The notes under the pieces: generated by a model
Databases searched by the model: none
Told to the model about the DNA's origin: nothing
What the model saw: the letters and a program-made list of their open reading frames with translations, nothing else
Shown: positions 18,211 through 26,322 of the stretch, one piece after another
How the letters are laid out: every line of letters starts with the position of its first letter
How positions within the stretch are numbered: the stretch's first letter is position 1
Source of the DNA: Bdellovibrio sp. qaytius
GTDB lineage: Bacteria > Bdellovibrionota > Bdellovibrionia > Bdellovibrionales > Bdellovibrionaceae
DNA length: 64,000 bases
Reading direction: 5' to 3'
Assembly: GCA_004011035.1 (NCBI GenBank)
Contig: CP025734.1
Coordinates: forward strand, 766,001-830,000
Made by a program: the position numbers and the translations under genes

Positions 18211-19554
18211 ATGGATCTAATTAAAGATAACTTTTTAAAAATCGTCAAATTAGCCAAAGATAAAAAAGCCCAAGTTGAATTACTCTATTCTGAATCAGAA
18301 AAATTAAATTTAGGTTACAAACAAAAAAAATTAGATAAATTTGAATCAATTCAAAGTCAAATTGCAGGCCTGCGTGTGATCATCGGATCATCACAAGGTT
18401 ATGCATATACAGAAAACTTATCTGAAGCCTCACTTCTAAATACATTTAACGAAGCTTACAACAATGCTAAGGCTAATTCTGAAACAGCAGATAAAACAAA
18501 TAAGCCTGTTAATTTAGTAAAGCCTAATTCATTAAAAGTAGCTGAACCTAAATTTAGCGAAATTCCCATCGCAGATAAAAAAGCCTTGGCTGAAAAATTA
18601 GAGTCTCAATGTTTAAGCCAAGATAAAATTCAATCTGTACCCTGGGCAGGGTTTACTGAAAGCCAAGGCGCGATGCGAGTTCTAAACTCGGCCGGTGTTG
18701 ATTGTAAATATAAATACCAATACTATTCAGCTTACGCGTACCCCTTAGCAAAAGATGGCGAATCCTCTAAAATGGGAGGCGATTCAATGATCGCCCGTGA
18801 TTTTAAAGATATCAAAGTCGATGCCATCACGACTGAAGCTGTTAAACGCGCTAAAGAAAAATTAAATGCAAAAACTTTGAAAACAGGAAATTACGCAACG
18901 ATCATCACAAGTGATGAATTCGTGACGATGATTAATATGTTTGAAGATTATTTTTCGGCAAAAACTGTATTCGAAGGTAAATCTTTATTAAAAGGTAAGA
19001 TCGGCGAGAAGATCGCAAGCCCGTTATTTACATTAGTTGATAATCCTTTAGAAGAATCACTTCCAGGATATCGTCCGTTTGATTCTGAAGGTGCAACTTC
19101 ACAAAAGACGACGCTGATTGATCAAGGCGAATTTAAATCTTACATCACGAATCTAGAATATTCTGAAAAAATGAATTTACCGCACACGGCTCACGCCGCA
19201 AGATCACCAGCAGGAACAATGTCGATTGGCTGCAGTAATTTGCAAGTTCCCGCAGGCAAAGATTCATTAGAACAATTGATCGCAAAAAATAAATCAACTG
19301 TAGTTATCACAGAATTCACAGGTGGATTACACGCAGGCTACAATGAAACTACAGGTGAATTTTCAATGCCTGCAGAAGGTTTATTGTATGAAGACGGCAA
19401 ACTCATTGGCCCCGTAGATCAGTTCGTTGTTTCAGGAAACATCTTAGAAACTTTGAAAAAGATCACAGCTTTAGGAAATAAATTAAATAACGGTTCAAGC
19501 GGAAGATCCTGCCCCGACGTTCTGATTTCAGAATTAAGTTTCGCAGGAGCTTAG
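18211..19554 (+). CDS. pmbA: TldE/PmbA-type peptidase subunit
   Basis: Non-catalytic partner of TldD. I choose ATG 18211 (MDLIKDNFLKIVK), 4 bases after the tldD stop; the frame can be extended into tldD but with no support. The chain (447 residues) follows the TldD fold but has no HExxxH motif, as expected for TldE. Family landmarks are YAYPLAKDGESSKMGG, GATSQKTTLIDQGEFKSYI and, near the end, ITALGNKLNNGSSGRSCPDVLI. It converges with the radical SAM gene, the two coding regions overlapping by 4 bases. Confidence 0.92.
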   Translation: MDLIKDNFLKIVKLAKDKKAQVELLYSESEKLNLGYKQKKLDKFESIQSQIAGLRVIIGSSQGYAYTENLSEASLLNTFNEAYNNAKANSETADKTNKPVNLVKPNSLKVAEPKFSEIPIADKKALAEKLESQCLSQDKIQSVPWAGFTESQGAMRVLNSAGVDCKYKYQYYSAYAYPLAKDGESSKMGGDSMIARDFKDIKVDAITTEAVKRAKEKLNAKTLKTGNYATIITSDEFVTMINMFEDYFSAKTVFEGKSLLKGKIGEKIASPLFTLVDNPLEESLPGYRPFDSEGATSQKTTLIDQGEFKSYITNLEYSEKMNLPHTAHAARSPAGTMSIGCSNLQVPAGKDSLEQLIAKNKSTVVITEFTGGLHAGYNETTGEFSMPAEGLLYEDGKLIGPVDQFVVSGNILETLKKITALGNKLNNGSSGRSCPDVLISELSFAGA

Positions 19555-20678
19555 GTACCCACCACAGGTAGTGGTTTAAACATGTCTTTCAGCTCAGGAA
19601 CTTGCATCGGTACTTTTTCAATAGCACTGATCCAAGTTTCTGGCGTTTCCATACAGAAAAACGCATTCCATTTTTCACTTTTAGATTTTAAACGTTTAAA
19701 CACGAATGATAACATCTCGCCACGTAAAGTAGCATCGTAACGAAGCTTATTACCTTCAGATGGAAACATCTCAGCACCCACAACTAATGATTGCACACCG
19801 AAGCGATCGCGCATCATATGACGTTGTTCTGGTTGGTAACGTAATGTGCCGATTGAAATAATCTGAACTTCTTCAGGCGTAAATGTCGAAGTGATTTCAT
19901 CAACTAGAAAACCGTAATTTTCTTTCCACTCGGGGTGATAGATCATCGGATCAATGTGAAATGCTAATTTATAACCTTGATCACGGCATTTTTTCGCCGC
20001 TTCAATGCGTTCATGAAAACGAGCTGTGCCGTGCTCTTCGCGATCAATAATGTAAGGTGGGTTGATTGACCAGCTGACAGTGATGTTATCAGCTCCGGGA
20101 ATATCAATAAACTGATCGACTTTGTTAGACTTAGTTTTAAATTCTAAAACCCATTTTGGATAAGGCTTAAAAAACTCAATCAGCTTACGTGAATATAAAG
20201 TGATTTCATCTAACGACAATGAATCAATTATTTCACCAGTGCCCACGCGAAACGGGTGGTTTGGAAATTCGTTGATCATCGCTTTTAATTCTTCAAGCGC
20301 CTGATCGATATTCGTGTAGATCAAAGACATCTTTGTATTTAAATAACTTTGTAAATAGCAGTAGCTGCAATTCATATTGCACTGACTACCTAAATTTAAA
20401 ACATGGTAATTACAGCATGTTAAAGTCTTCTTCTGCGTCGCACCCGGGCAGCGTTTAAAAAATTGGCCTTTAAATTCAGTTAATAACAAAGTCTGTTTCG
20501 ATAAATTAAATTCTTCGGCAGTCATCGGGCCACGTTGTGAAGCTAAAAATCCAGATTCAACAACTTCGATAATTTCAACAGGGTATAACGAACGTACACG
20601 TGCGGCTACTTCAGAATTTTCTGAACAACGATCGATATAGATCTTTTTAAATACGGGTAAAGAATTATTCGGCGCCAA
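19551..20678 (-). CDS. spore photoproduct lyase family radical SAM protein
   Basis: Radical SAM enzyme. The cluster-binding motif CNMNCSYCY (C-x3-C-x2-C) lies at about residues 97-105 and is preceded by CPGATQKKTLTCCNYHVLN. The overall pattern (N-terminal KIYIDRC start, then the SAM barrel with RVGTGEIIDSL and WSINPPYI) matches the SPL/SplB branch, whose founder repairs spore photoproduct in DNA using an additional cysteine near the C-terminus. A cysteine is present near residue 345 (NAFFCMETPETW). Bdellovibrio-like bacteria form no endospores, so the substrate may be another UV lesion or something different. The gene overlaps the upstream small gene by 14 bases. Confidence 0.85.
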   Translation of the reverse strand: MAPNNSLPVFKKIYIDRCSENSEVAARVRSLYPVEIIEVVESGFLASQRGPMTAEEFNLSKQTLLLTEFKGQFFKRCPGATQKKTLTCCNYHVLNLGSQCNMNCSYCYLQSYLNTKMSLIYTNIDQALEELKAMINEFPNHPFRVGTGEIIDSLSLDEITLYSRKLIEFFKPYPKWVLEFKTKSNKVDQFIDIPGADNITVSWSINPPYIIDREEHGTARFHERIEAAKKCRDQGYKLAFHIDPMIYHPEWKENYGFLVDEITSTFTPEEVQIISIGTLRYQPEQRHMMRDRFGVQSLVVGAEMFPSEGNKLRYDATLRGEMLSFVFKRLKSKSEKWNAFFCMETPETWISAIEKVPMQVPELKDMFKPLPVVGT

Positions 20679-21171
20679 TTTGATCCTTTACACGTTCTAA
20701 AGAAGAAATCGCTTTAATTAAATCAGCTTCCGAAGTGATAAACATTTTTAGTTCGATACCGGCACGATCACCACGACGTTCAAATTTAGTTTTCGAACCA
20801 TACGGCCACGGAAGTTTTTCTAATTTATCTTTTAACTGATCATCACGCTTTGTCGTTGCAGGATAGCGTAAAGCGCGAAGATGAACAGACCATTTGGCAA
20901 AATCATGAGATTGTTCAAATAAAGTCTCTTCATGGCCCATTAAAATCAAATCACTGATCAATTCTAAATTTTTAAGTGAATCAGTATACGAAGTGCGGGC
21001 TTCAATAAGTTGCATTAAAGCTTTAAACAATAACTGCCATTGCAGGTCAGTTTTAAGCGGAGACAAGAACGCCAGATCAGCACCTTTTACTTTTTTGGCT
21101 TCAATCCATGGTTCAACCGTGGCTGAAAACCCCAACTCTTTGGCTTTAAGTAAAAATTGTTCTATGTTCAT
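20665..21171 (-). CDS. hypothetical protein translationally coupled to the SPL-family gene
   Basis: Not recognised. A soluble 168-residue helical protein without signal peptide, membrane segment or cysteine. Notable stretches are FLLKAKELGFSATVEPWIEA at the start, the charged ATTKRDDQLKDKLEKLPWPY and FERRGDRAGIELKMFI near the end. The gene overlaps the radical SAM gene by 14 bases, so translation is probably coupled and the two products may act together, perhaps as an accessory subunit. It is divergent from the App1-like gene, with about 90 bases between them. Confidence 0.6.
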   Translation of the reverse strand: MNIEQFLLKAKELGFSATVEPWIEAKKVKGADLAFLSPLKTDLQWQLLFKALMQLIEARTSYTDSLKNLELISDLILMGHEETLFEQSHDFAKWSVHLRALRYPATTKRDDQLKDKLEKLPWPYGSKTKFERRGDRAGIELKMFITSEADLIKAISSLERVKDQIGAE

Positions 21172-21261
21172 GGTCTAGGTGCTAAATCATTTTATGATTT
21201 TTGGCAATAAACCCTTAAATCTACCCCAAAGATATTTTATACTGTTTGCAGAGGTATTAAC

Positions 21262-22338
21262 GTGAAAAGCTGGAAAAGTACGGCCGAAATCAACTTAGAT
21301 GTGGTTTATTTCAACTACAGGCAAGGCTATGATTTTTCACAGCATCAAGAAGTCTATGTATGGGATTTAGATAAGACATACCTTGATACCTCAATTGACT
21401 CTTTAAAAGGCTTATTGAGAACTATTTTCGAAAAATCATTAACAAAAAAGAATGTTCCCGGAGCCTCTGAACTTCTAAAAAGTATCGCCAGAACTCGAAA
21501 AAAGCATTTCACTGAATCTGATTTTCCGTTATTTTTCGTATCGGCATCGCCTCCACAAATGGAATCAAAAATCAGCGAGAAATTCGCGCTTGATGAAATC
21601 GCTCCGTTGGGAATGTTCTATAAAGATAATTTAAAAAACTTAGCGCCTTCACGTTTGTTATTTTTAAAAAAACAAATCGGCTACAAGCTTCAAGCCCTTA
21701 TGCAATTGCGCTGTCACTTAAACAGCGATGTGCGCATGATTTGTTTCGGTGATGACTCTGAATCAGATGCGATTATCTATAATTTATTTTCAGATGTGTG
21801 CGCTAGACGTTACACGCCATTGCACTTAGAAGAATTACTGCAGGATCTAGGAATCACACGCGCCCAAATCGACGAGATTTTAAAATTACAATCATTAGTG
21901 CCAATTCAAGATCCTGTTGAAAAAATTTATATCAATTTAGCGACAGACACTGATCCTGATTATTACAGCAAATTCGGACGCAGAACTTTAGCGACTTACG
22001 ACACGTTTCAAGTGGCGTTAGATCTGGTGCAAGATCAACGTTTATCGCTCGAAGAGCTAGGTACTGTGATGTTCAACCTAGAGAGTAAATACAATTACTC
22101 AAGCACACAGTTAGTTAAAGGTTTCGAAGATTTAATTCGTCGTAGAGTTATCGGTTTATCATCTTTTGAAATGATTAAGAATTACTTGATCGAAAAGAAA
22201 AAAGTTTCTTTATCATGGTCACCAAAGTTTGAACCCTTAAAAGAAAAGATCGTGCAAAACGGTCACGTCTATCAACTAGATGGTTTGTTTGAGCCGTGGG
22301 TAAAAACAAACGTTAATTATAAAAACGATTTTTTCTAA
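21262..22338 (+). CDS. App1-like (DUF2183) HAD-type phosphatase
   Basis: Predicted phosphatase of the App1 (DUF2183) branch of the HAD superfamily; yeast App1 hydrolyses phosphatidate. The landmarks appear in order: VWDLDKTYLDT (the DxDxT nucleophile motif, about residues 28-38), FFVSASPPQME with the second-motif serine, KDNLKNL and the acidic motif CFGDDSESDAIIY (about 170). The C-terminal 150 residues (from IQDPVEKIYI) are helical and of unknown function. The start is GTG with GAGG about 7 bases upstream. The substrate is inferred only from the family. Its stop overlaps the convergent gene at 22313-22642. Confidence 0.7.
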   Translation: MKSWKSTAEINLDVVYFNYRQGYDFSQHQEVYVWDLDKTYLDTSIDSLKGLLRTIFEKSLTKKNVPGASELLKSIARTRKKHFTESDFPLFFVSASPPQMESKISEKFALDEIAPLGMFYKDNLKNLAPSRLLFLKKQIGYKLQALMQLRCHLNSDVRMICFGDDSESDAIIYNLFSDVCARRYTPLHLEELLQDLGITRAQIDEILKLQSLVPIQDPVEKIYINLATDTDPDYYSKFGRRTLATYDTFQVALDLVQDQRLSLEELGTVMFNLESKYNYSSTQLVKGFEDLIRRRVIGLSSFEMIKNYLIEKKKVSLSWSPKFEPLKEKIVQNGHVYQLDGLFEPWVKTNVNYKNDFF

Positions 22339-22642
22339 TCTTTAGTTTCTCAAACCAATTGCAAAACCATTTCCATAATTTCGGCACTAAGATAAACCAC
22401 TGAAAATATCCAAAAAGGATAAGTAGGCCCCATTCTAATAAGCGCCAGTTTACTGTTGGGTATTTGTTAGATAGAGAATAAATGTAATTAAAACTTACAT
22501 AGTAAATTAAGATACTTGAGGGGAAGGCGAGCACGAGAAATCCCATAGCTAAGGTAACCCTGTCATAACCACCGCCATACTCAGCGATTATGACTGCAAT
22601 TATTGTCACCATAAACCAAAGGATAGAAAGAATTTTTCTCAT
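22313..22642 (-). CDS. hypothetical small membrane protein
   Basis: Not recognised. A 109-residue protein with three hydrophobic stretches: SILWFMVTIIAVIIAEY (residues 5-21), VTLAMGFLVLAFPSSILIYY (about 29-48) and LLEWGLLILFGYFQWFILV (about 68-86), followed by a basic tail. This predicts three membrane helices. The gene lies 15 bases downstream of the FecR/TonB-like gene on the same strand and may be the last gene of the secG unit. The coding region overlaps the convergent App1-like gene by 26 bases, so the extreme C-terminus is constrained by two reading frames. Confidence 0.55.
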   Translation of the reverse strand: MRKILSILWFMVTIIAVIIAEYGGGYDRVTLAMGFLVLAFPSSILIYYVSFNYIYSLSNKYPTVNWRLLEWGLLILFGYFQWFILVPKLWKWFCNWFEKLKIRKNRFYN

Positions 22643-22657
22643 AACAAATCCTTCCGA

Positions 22658-23446
22658 TTAATCAAACTTCAGCGGAAATACAGTTGTAATAGAAGCGCCA
22701 GAAAACTTCGGAAACACTGTGCGCGCCACAACTTCAGACAAACAAGCTTTAAAAGATTTATCCGGAATATCCGAACGATTAATATCAACTTTAGTCACTT
22801 TGCCAATCGGAGAAATTTCAAACGAAATTAAAACCTGGCCATGCGCCTGTTCAGTTTTTTGAATCAACTGACCATAACATCTAAAAAAATCTGATTTTTT
22901 TGAAGCTAAAATTTCTTCGATTTTAGATTGCGGTAATACATCTTCTGGTTGCGAAGTTTTTAAACCCTTAGCTCTCAAGCTTTCAACATTCTTTTCGTTC
23001 GATAAAGCGTAATCCATTGCGGTTAACTGACGGCCTTCTTTGCGCACCCAGAACGAAGGCTCTTTACCAAAGCGTTCGATAAACACATCACCTGAACGAA
23101 CTGTGACAAGAGTTGTTTTATCATCGGTTTGCTCAACTAAAATTTCTGAATTTTCTAAAACGCGAACTTCGCCGCCAGTGGCAGTGAAAGTAATCAGCAC
23201 ATCTGATAGCGGAGCAGTTTTAATTAAATCTAAATGACGAATCTTCAAACCTTTTTTGGCCGGAATATCATCGTACTGATCAAGCCCACGAGTAATGACT
23301 CCCGTTGGGTTATCTGAATTAATTTCTGTGATTTTGGCTAATTCTTTAGAGGCTAAAAGATCTAAGCTTCGAGTGGGAATAACCACTGAAATTAAGATTA
23401 ATAGCACTCCAATGATGATAAGACCGATGACGACTCGGTTTTTCAT
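22658..23446 (-). CDS. membrane-anchored FecR-like/AgmX (TonB-like) domain protein
   Basis: A 262-residue protein with one N-terminal membrane anchor (residues about 7-24). A FecR-like beta domain follows (ISDVLITF-type region: GGEVRVLENSEILVEQ, TTLVTVRSGDVFIERFG). The C-terminal 90 residues form an AgmX/PglI-type, TonB-like domain: FFRCYGQLIQKTEQAHG, VLISFEISPIGKVTKVDI, then KACLSEVVARTVFPKFSG and FPLKFD. This C-terminal domain is common in envelope proteins of deltaproteobacteria and bdellovibrios and is thought to contact outer-membrane partners. The gene begins 11 bases after the secG stop. Confidence 0.7.
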   Translation of the reverse strand: MKNRVVIGLIIIGVLLILISVVIPTRSLDLLASKELAKITEINSDNPTGVITRGLDQYDDIPAKKGLKIRHLDLIKTAPLSDVLITFTATGGEVRVLENSEILVEQTDDKTTLVTVRSGDVFIERFGKEPSFWVRKEGRQLTAMDYALSNEKNVESLRAKGLKTSQPEDVLPQSKIEEILASKKSDFFRCYGQLIQKTEQAHGQVLISFEISPIGKVTKVDINRSDIPDKSFKACLSEVVARTVFPKFSGASITTVFPLKFD

Positions 23447-23457
23447 GGATGTAAAAA

Positions 23458-23805
23458 TTATTTAGTCGTTGCAGAAGCTGCTGCAGCAGGAACTTCAGTT
23501 GGAGTTGCAGATGCTGGTAAAGTAGCTGCTGCGTTAGCTTCAGGCATTGAAGGAACAACTGAATCAACTACAGAGTTTTGTGTACGAGAAGATAACATCG
23601 CTAAAGAGATGCAAGTTACAACTAAGATACCAGAAACGATTTTAGTCATTGTAGAAGCTAAAGTTGTTGCGCCTGTAGCACCTAATACTGAATTTGAAGA
23701 GCTTTGAGCTGTGAATACGCCGCCACCTTTAGAATCTTGCACTAGAACTAAACCGATTAAGGCTAAACAAGAGATAATGTGAACTGTAGCTAAAAATGTG
23801 ATCAT
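23458..23805 (-). CDS. secG: preprotein translocase subunit SecG
   Basis: Small accessory subunit of the SecYEG channel. Two membrane helices (about residues 3-22 and 55-74) flank the conserved cytoplasmic loop VLVQDSKGGGVF, followed by SSNSVLGATGATT, the standard SecG signature. The C-terminal tail (about residues 85-115) is rich in alanine, proline and threonine, as in many SecG proteins. In many bacteria secG follows tpiA; here tpiA is 5 kb away on the other strand and secG instead starts a unit with the FecR/TonB-like gene. GGAG lies 8 bases upstream of the start. Confidence 0.9.
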   Translation of the reverse strand: MITFLATVHIISCLALIGLVLVQDSKGGGVFTAQSSSNSVLGATGATTLASTMTKIVSGILVVTCISLAMLSSRTQNSVVDSVVPSMPEANAAATLPASATPTEVPAAAASATTK

Positions 23806-23848
23806 GGCCGGGCTCCTTCAAAATTGACAGACTAATAAACCGTTAACT

Positions 23849-23877
23849 TATCTAATCCATATAATTCAGTCCAGCAA
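23849..23877 (-). promoter_or_regulatory. probable sigma-70 promoter of secG
   Basis: On the minus strand TTGCTG (23877-23872) and TAGATA (23854-23849) are 17 bases apart, about 45 bases before the secG start. Four of six bases fit the -35 consensus and four of six the -10. Confidence 0.4.
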
Positions 23878-23939
23878 GGGATCTCTTTACGCGGTGTTTA
23901 AACGTGACTATTGAAGACGTTTAGAGCATATCTAAGCGT

Positions 23940-24575
23940 ATGTTTTTCGTGGTCTTTGAAGGTTTAGATGGTTCAGGTAAATCCTCTTTAATGAAGAGGC
24001 TGGAATCCCATTTAAAAAATCAAGGCACAGACCTGATCATGACCCGCGAACCGGGCGGCACCACAGTTGGTGATGAAATCCGTGAAATCATTTTAAAAAA
24101 ACAAGCTCAGCCACCATCTTCGCGTACAGAATTACTTTTATATCAAGCTAGCCGCTCTCAACACGTTGATTTAGTGATTCGTCCAGCGCTTGCGGCTAAA
24201 AAATGGGTTTTATGTGATCGTTTCTCTGCAAGCTCGATTGCCTTTCAAGGCGGCGGCCGCGGAATTTCATTAGACCAAGTTGTTTGGTTAAATAATTTTT
24301 CAACTGATATGCTTAAACCTGATTTAACAGTGCTGTTAGATTTATCAGTCGAAGATTCTAAAAAACGTAGAACTAACCGCGAAAATCAAACAGCAACGTC
24401 TGAAGATCGTATCGAAGCAGAAGCTGATTCATTTCATGAAAAAGTGCGCAAAGGCTTTTTAGATCAAGCTCACGCTGATCCAAAAAACTGGTTAGTTTTA
24501 AATGCGGCTCATACACCTGAAGAATTATACCAAGAGTTAGTTAAAAATTTAACGGAGCGCCAATGGCTTCGTTAA
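23940..24575 (+). CDS. tmk: thymidylate kinase
   Basis: Phosphorylates dTMP to dTDP for DNA synthesis. The P-loop EGLDGSGKSS lies at residues 8-17, the TREPGG motif at about 36, the DRF motif at about 94 (CDRFSASSIAFQGGGRG) and the lid region (KKRRTNRENQ, then EDRIEAE) at about 142-160. At 211 residues it has normal length. The window shows a 7-base inverted repeat (TAAACGT...ACGTTTA, 23899-23923) just upstream, possibly regulatory. The end overlaps holB by 13 bases; the pairing of tmk with holB is common in bacteria. Confidence 0.95.
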   Translation: MFFVVFEGLDGSGKSSLMKRLESHLKNQGTDLIMTREPGGTTVGDEIREIILKKQAQPPSSRTELLLYQASRSQHVDLVIRPALAAKKWVLCDRFSASSIAFQGGGRGISLDQVVWLNNFSTDMLKPDLTVLLDLSVEDSKKRRTNRENQTATSEDRIEAEADSFHEKVRKGFLDQAHADPKNWLVLNAAHTPEELYQELVKNLTERQWLR

Positions 24576-25516
24576 TGTCTCAGGTCGTAGGCCATGAAGC
24601 ACAAAAGTTTATGCTTCAGTCTGCCATTGAAAATCAATCCTTACCGCATGCGATGGTTTTCTCGGGCCCTGCAGGAATCGGTAAAACAAAACTAGCGATG
24701 GCGATCACACAGAATTTAGTGTGTGAATCTCCTGTTAATAAACAAGCCTGCGGTCATTGCGGCGCTTGTGTGCGTGTTGAAAAAAATCAGTCTGAAAGTT
24801 TACGTTTAGTTGCGGCACAAGGTGCGCAAATTAAGATTGATCAGATTCGTGATATTTTATCTTACTTAAGTTTAGCCAGTGATGGACAAAAACGTGTGGT
24901 GATCATTGATCAAGCCAACATGATGAATGCCCAGGCTTCAAATTCTTTACTTAAAACTTTAGAAGAACCGCCACCTGATGTTTATTTTATTCTGACAACG
25001 ACAGATGTGCGTTTGTTAATGCCAACGATCAGATCTCGTTCGCAAATCATTTCATTCAAAGCGTTAAGCCAAGATAATTTACAGCAAATTAATCCGGGGT
25101 TATCGAGCTGGATGTATAAATCAGCGCGCGGGCAGGCCGGTAAACTTTTAGATTTCTCTGGTGGAGAATCTTTAGAGCGTAGAAATTCTGATTTAAGTTT
25201 TTATGAACACTTTTGGACAAACAAAAGTTTTGTTTTAGAAACTGAAATTAAGGAATTCGCCAAAGATCGCGCCACAGCCGCAGGTATTTTAAAAAATTGG
25301 TTTACGTTCACACGCGATATGATCGTGTTATCACAAGGGGCGCGTGATCAGGTTTTAAATTCTGACCAGATCACGACCTTAATTAAATTAGATTTTATTC
25401 CAGTCGAAAAACTTTACGATTTTTCTTCGGCGTTATTACAAGCCATTCAAGATATCGATAAAGTCGACATGACATTACTTTTTGAATCACTGTGGGTGAA
25501 ACATGCAAGAATCTAA
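24563..25516 (+). CDS. holB: DNA polymerase III delta' subunit
   Basis: Clamp-loader subunit with AAA+ fold. It has a Walker-A-like loop GPAGIGKTKLA (about residues 33-43), a four-cysteine zinc module (CESPVNKQACGHCGAC, about 52-67), a Walker-B-like segment KRVVIIDQANMM and sensor/arginine-finger region TLEEPPPDVYFIL followed by TIRSRSQIISF. The length, 317 residues, fits delta'. Together with tau/gamma and delta it loads the beta clamp at the replication fork. It overlaps tmk by 13 and tatD by 14 bases, so the three are probably translated in a coupled manner. Confidence 0.93.
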   Translation: MASLMSQVVGHEAQKFMLQSAIENQSLPHAMVFSGPAGIGKTKLAMAITQNLVCESPVNKQACGHCGACVRVEKNQSESLRLVAAQGAQIKIDQIRDILSYLSLASDGQKRVVIIDQANMMNAQASNSLLKTLEEPPPDVYFILTTTDVRLLMPTIRSRSQIISFKALSQDNLQQINPGLSSWMYKSARGQAGKLLDFSGGESLERRNSDLSFYEHFWTNKSFVLETEIKEFAKDRATAAGILKNWFTFTRDMIVLSQGARDQVLNSDQITTLIKLDFIPVEKLYDFSSALLQAIQDIDKVDMTLLFESLWVKHARI

Positions 25517-26300
25517 CACTCCGATCGAATGGATTGATATTCACACGCACTTAGACCGCCTTGAAGGTGGAGCTGAGTTTGCATTAAATCTTGCACGTCA
25601 AAATGGCGTAAAAAAATTAATCACGATCGGTACAGAACCAGAAGATCTTCCGGTTGTTTTAGAATTAGCGCGGAAATATTATCCTGATGTTTATTGCACC
25701 ATCGGCGTTCATCCGCATGAAGGTGTTAAATACAACGATGAAGTGGGCAAATACTTACGTGAAAACGGTCCACGCCCTGAAGTTGTGGCGATTGGTGAAA
25801 TTGGGCTTGATTACTATTACAACCAATCACCTAAAGAAGAACAGCTGCATGCTTTTCGTGAACAAATTAAAATTGCCATCGAATTAGGTTTACCTATCGA
25901 AATTCACACACGTGACGCCGAGCCAGATACAATTCAAATTCTTAAAGAATTTGAAGGAAAAGTCACAGGCGTGATTCACTGTTTCACGGGCACTGAGTGG
26001 CTAGCGCGTGAAGCCCTAGCCTTAGGTTATAATATTTCAATTTCTGGTGTCGTGACCTTTAAAAATGCTGATAGTCTAAGAGCCATCGTTCGCGATGTGA
26101 TTCCGTTAGATCGTTTACATGTCGAAACTGATGCGCCATTTTTAGCGCCAGTTCCAATGCGTGGCAGACCAAACACTTCAGCTTATGTCGTTCATACCGC
26201 AAAACTTGTGGCAGAACTTAAAGGCATTACCGTTGAAGAACTTGCAAAGATCACAACAGACAACGCTAAAAAATTATTTAAAAAATTAAAATACACATAG
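25503..26300 (+). CDS. tatD: TatD-family metal-dependent deoxyribonuclease
   Basis: TIM-barrel hydrolase of the TatD family (3'-5' exonuclease on DNA in characterised members). Metal-binding landmarks are all visible: DIHTHLDRL near residue 13, TIGVHPHEG, AIGEIGLDYYY (about 96), IEIHTRDAE, GVIHCFTG and VETDAPFLAP (about 213), ending with ITTDNAKKLF. At 265 residues it has normal length. The order tmk-holB-tatD is a frequent bacterial arrangement. It is followed after 22 bases by gap, so the DNA-related and glycolytic genes could be on one transcript. Confidence 0.93.
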   Translation: MQESNTPIEWIDIHTHLDRLEGGAEFALNLARQNGVKKLITIGTEPEDLPVVLELARKYYPDVYCTIGVHPHEGVKYNDEVGKYLRENGPRPEVVAIGEIGLDYYYNQSPKEEQLHAFREQIKIAIELGLPIEIHTRDAEPDTIQILKEFEGKVTGVIHCFTGTEWLAREALALGYNISISGVVTFKNADSLRAIVRDVIPLDRLHVETDAPFLAPVPMRGRPNTSAYVVHTAKLVAELKGITVEELAKITTDNAKKLFKKLKYT

Positions 26301-26322
26301 AAGAAGTCAGGAGAAATAAAAA

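Noticed and set aside
16812-19554. tldD/pmbA as part of a peptide-antibiotic (RiPP) cluster
   Set aside because: No precursor peptide, leader-binding protein or maturation enzyme was seen next to them; the pair is common as housekeeping genes.
23824-23865. TTGACA followed by TATAAT upstream of tmk
   Set aside because: The two hexamers are 30 bases apart, too far for one sigma-70 promoter.
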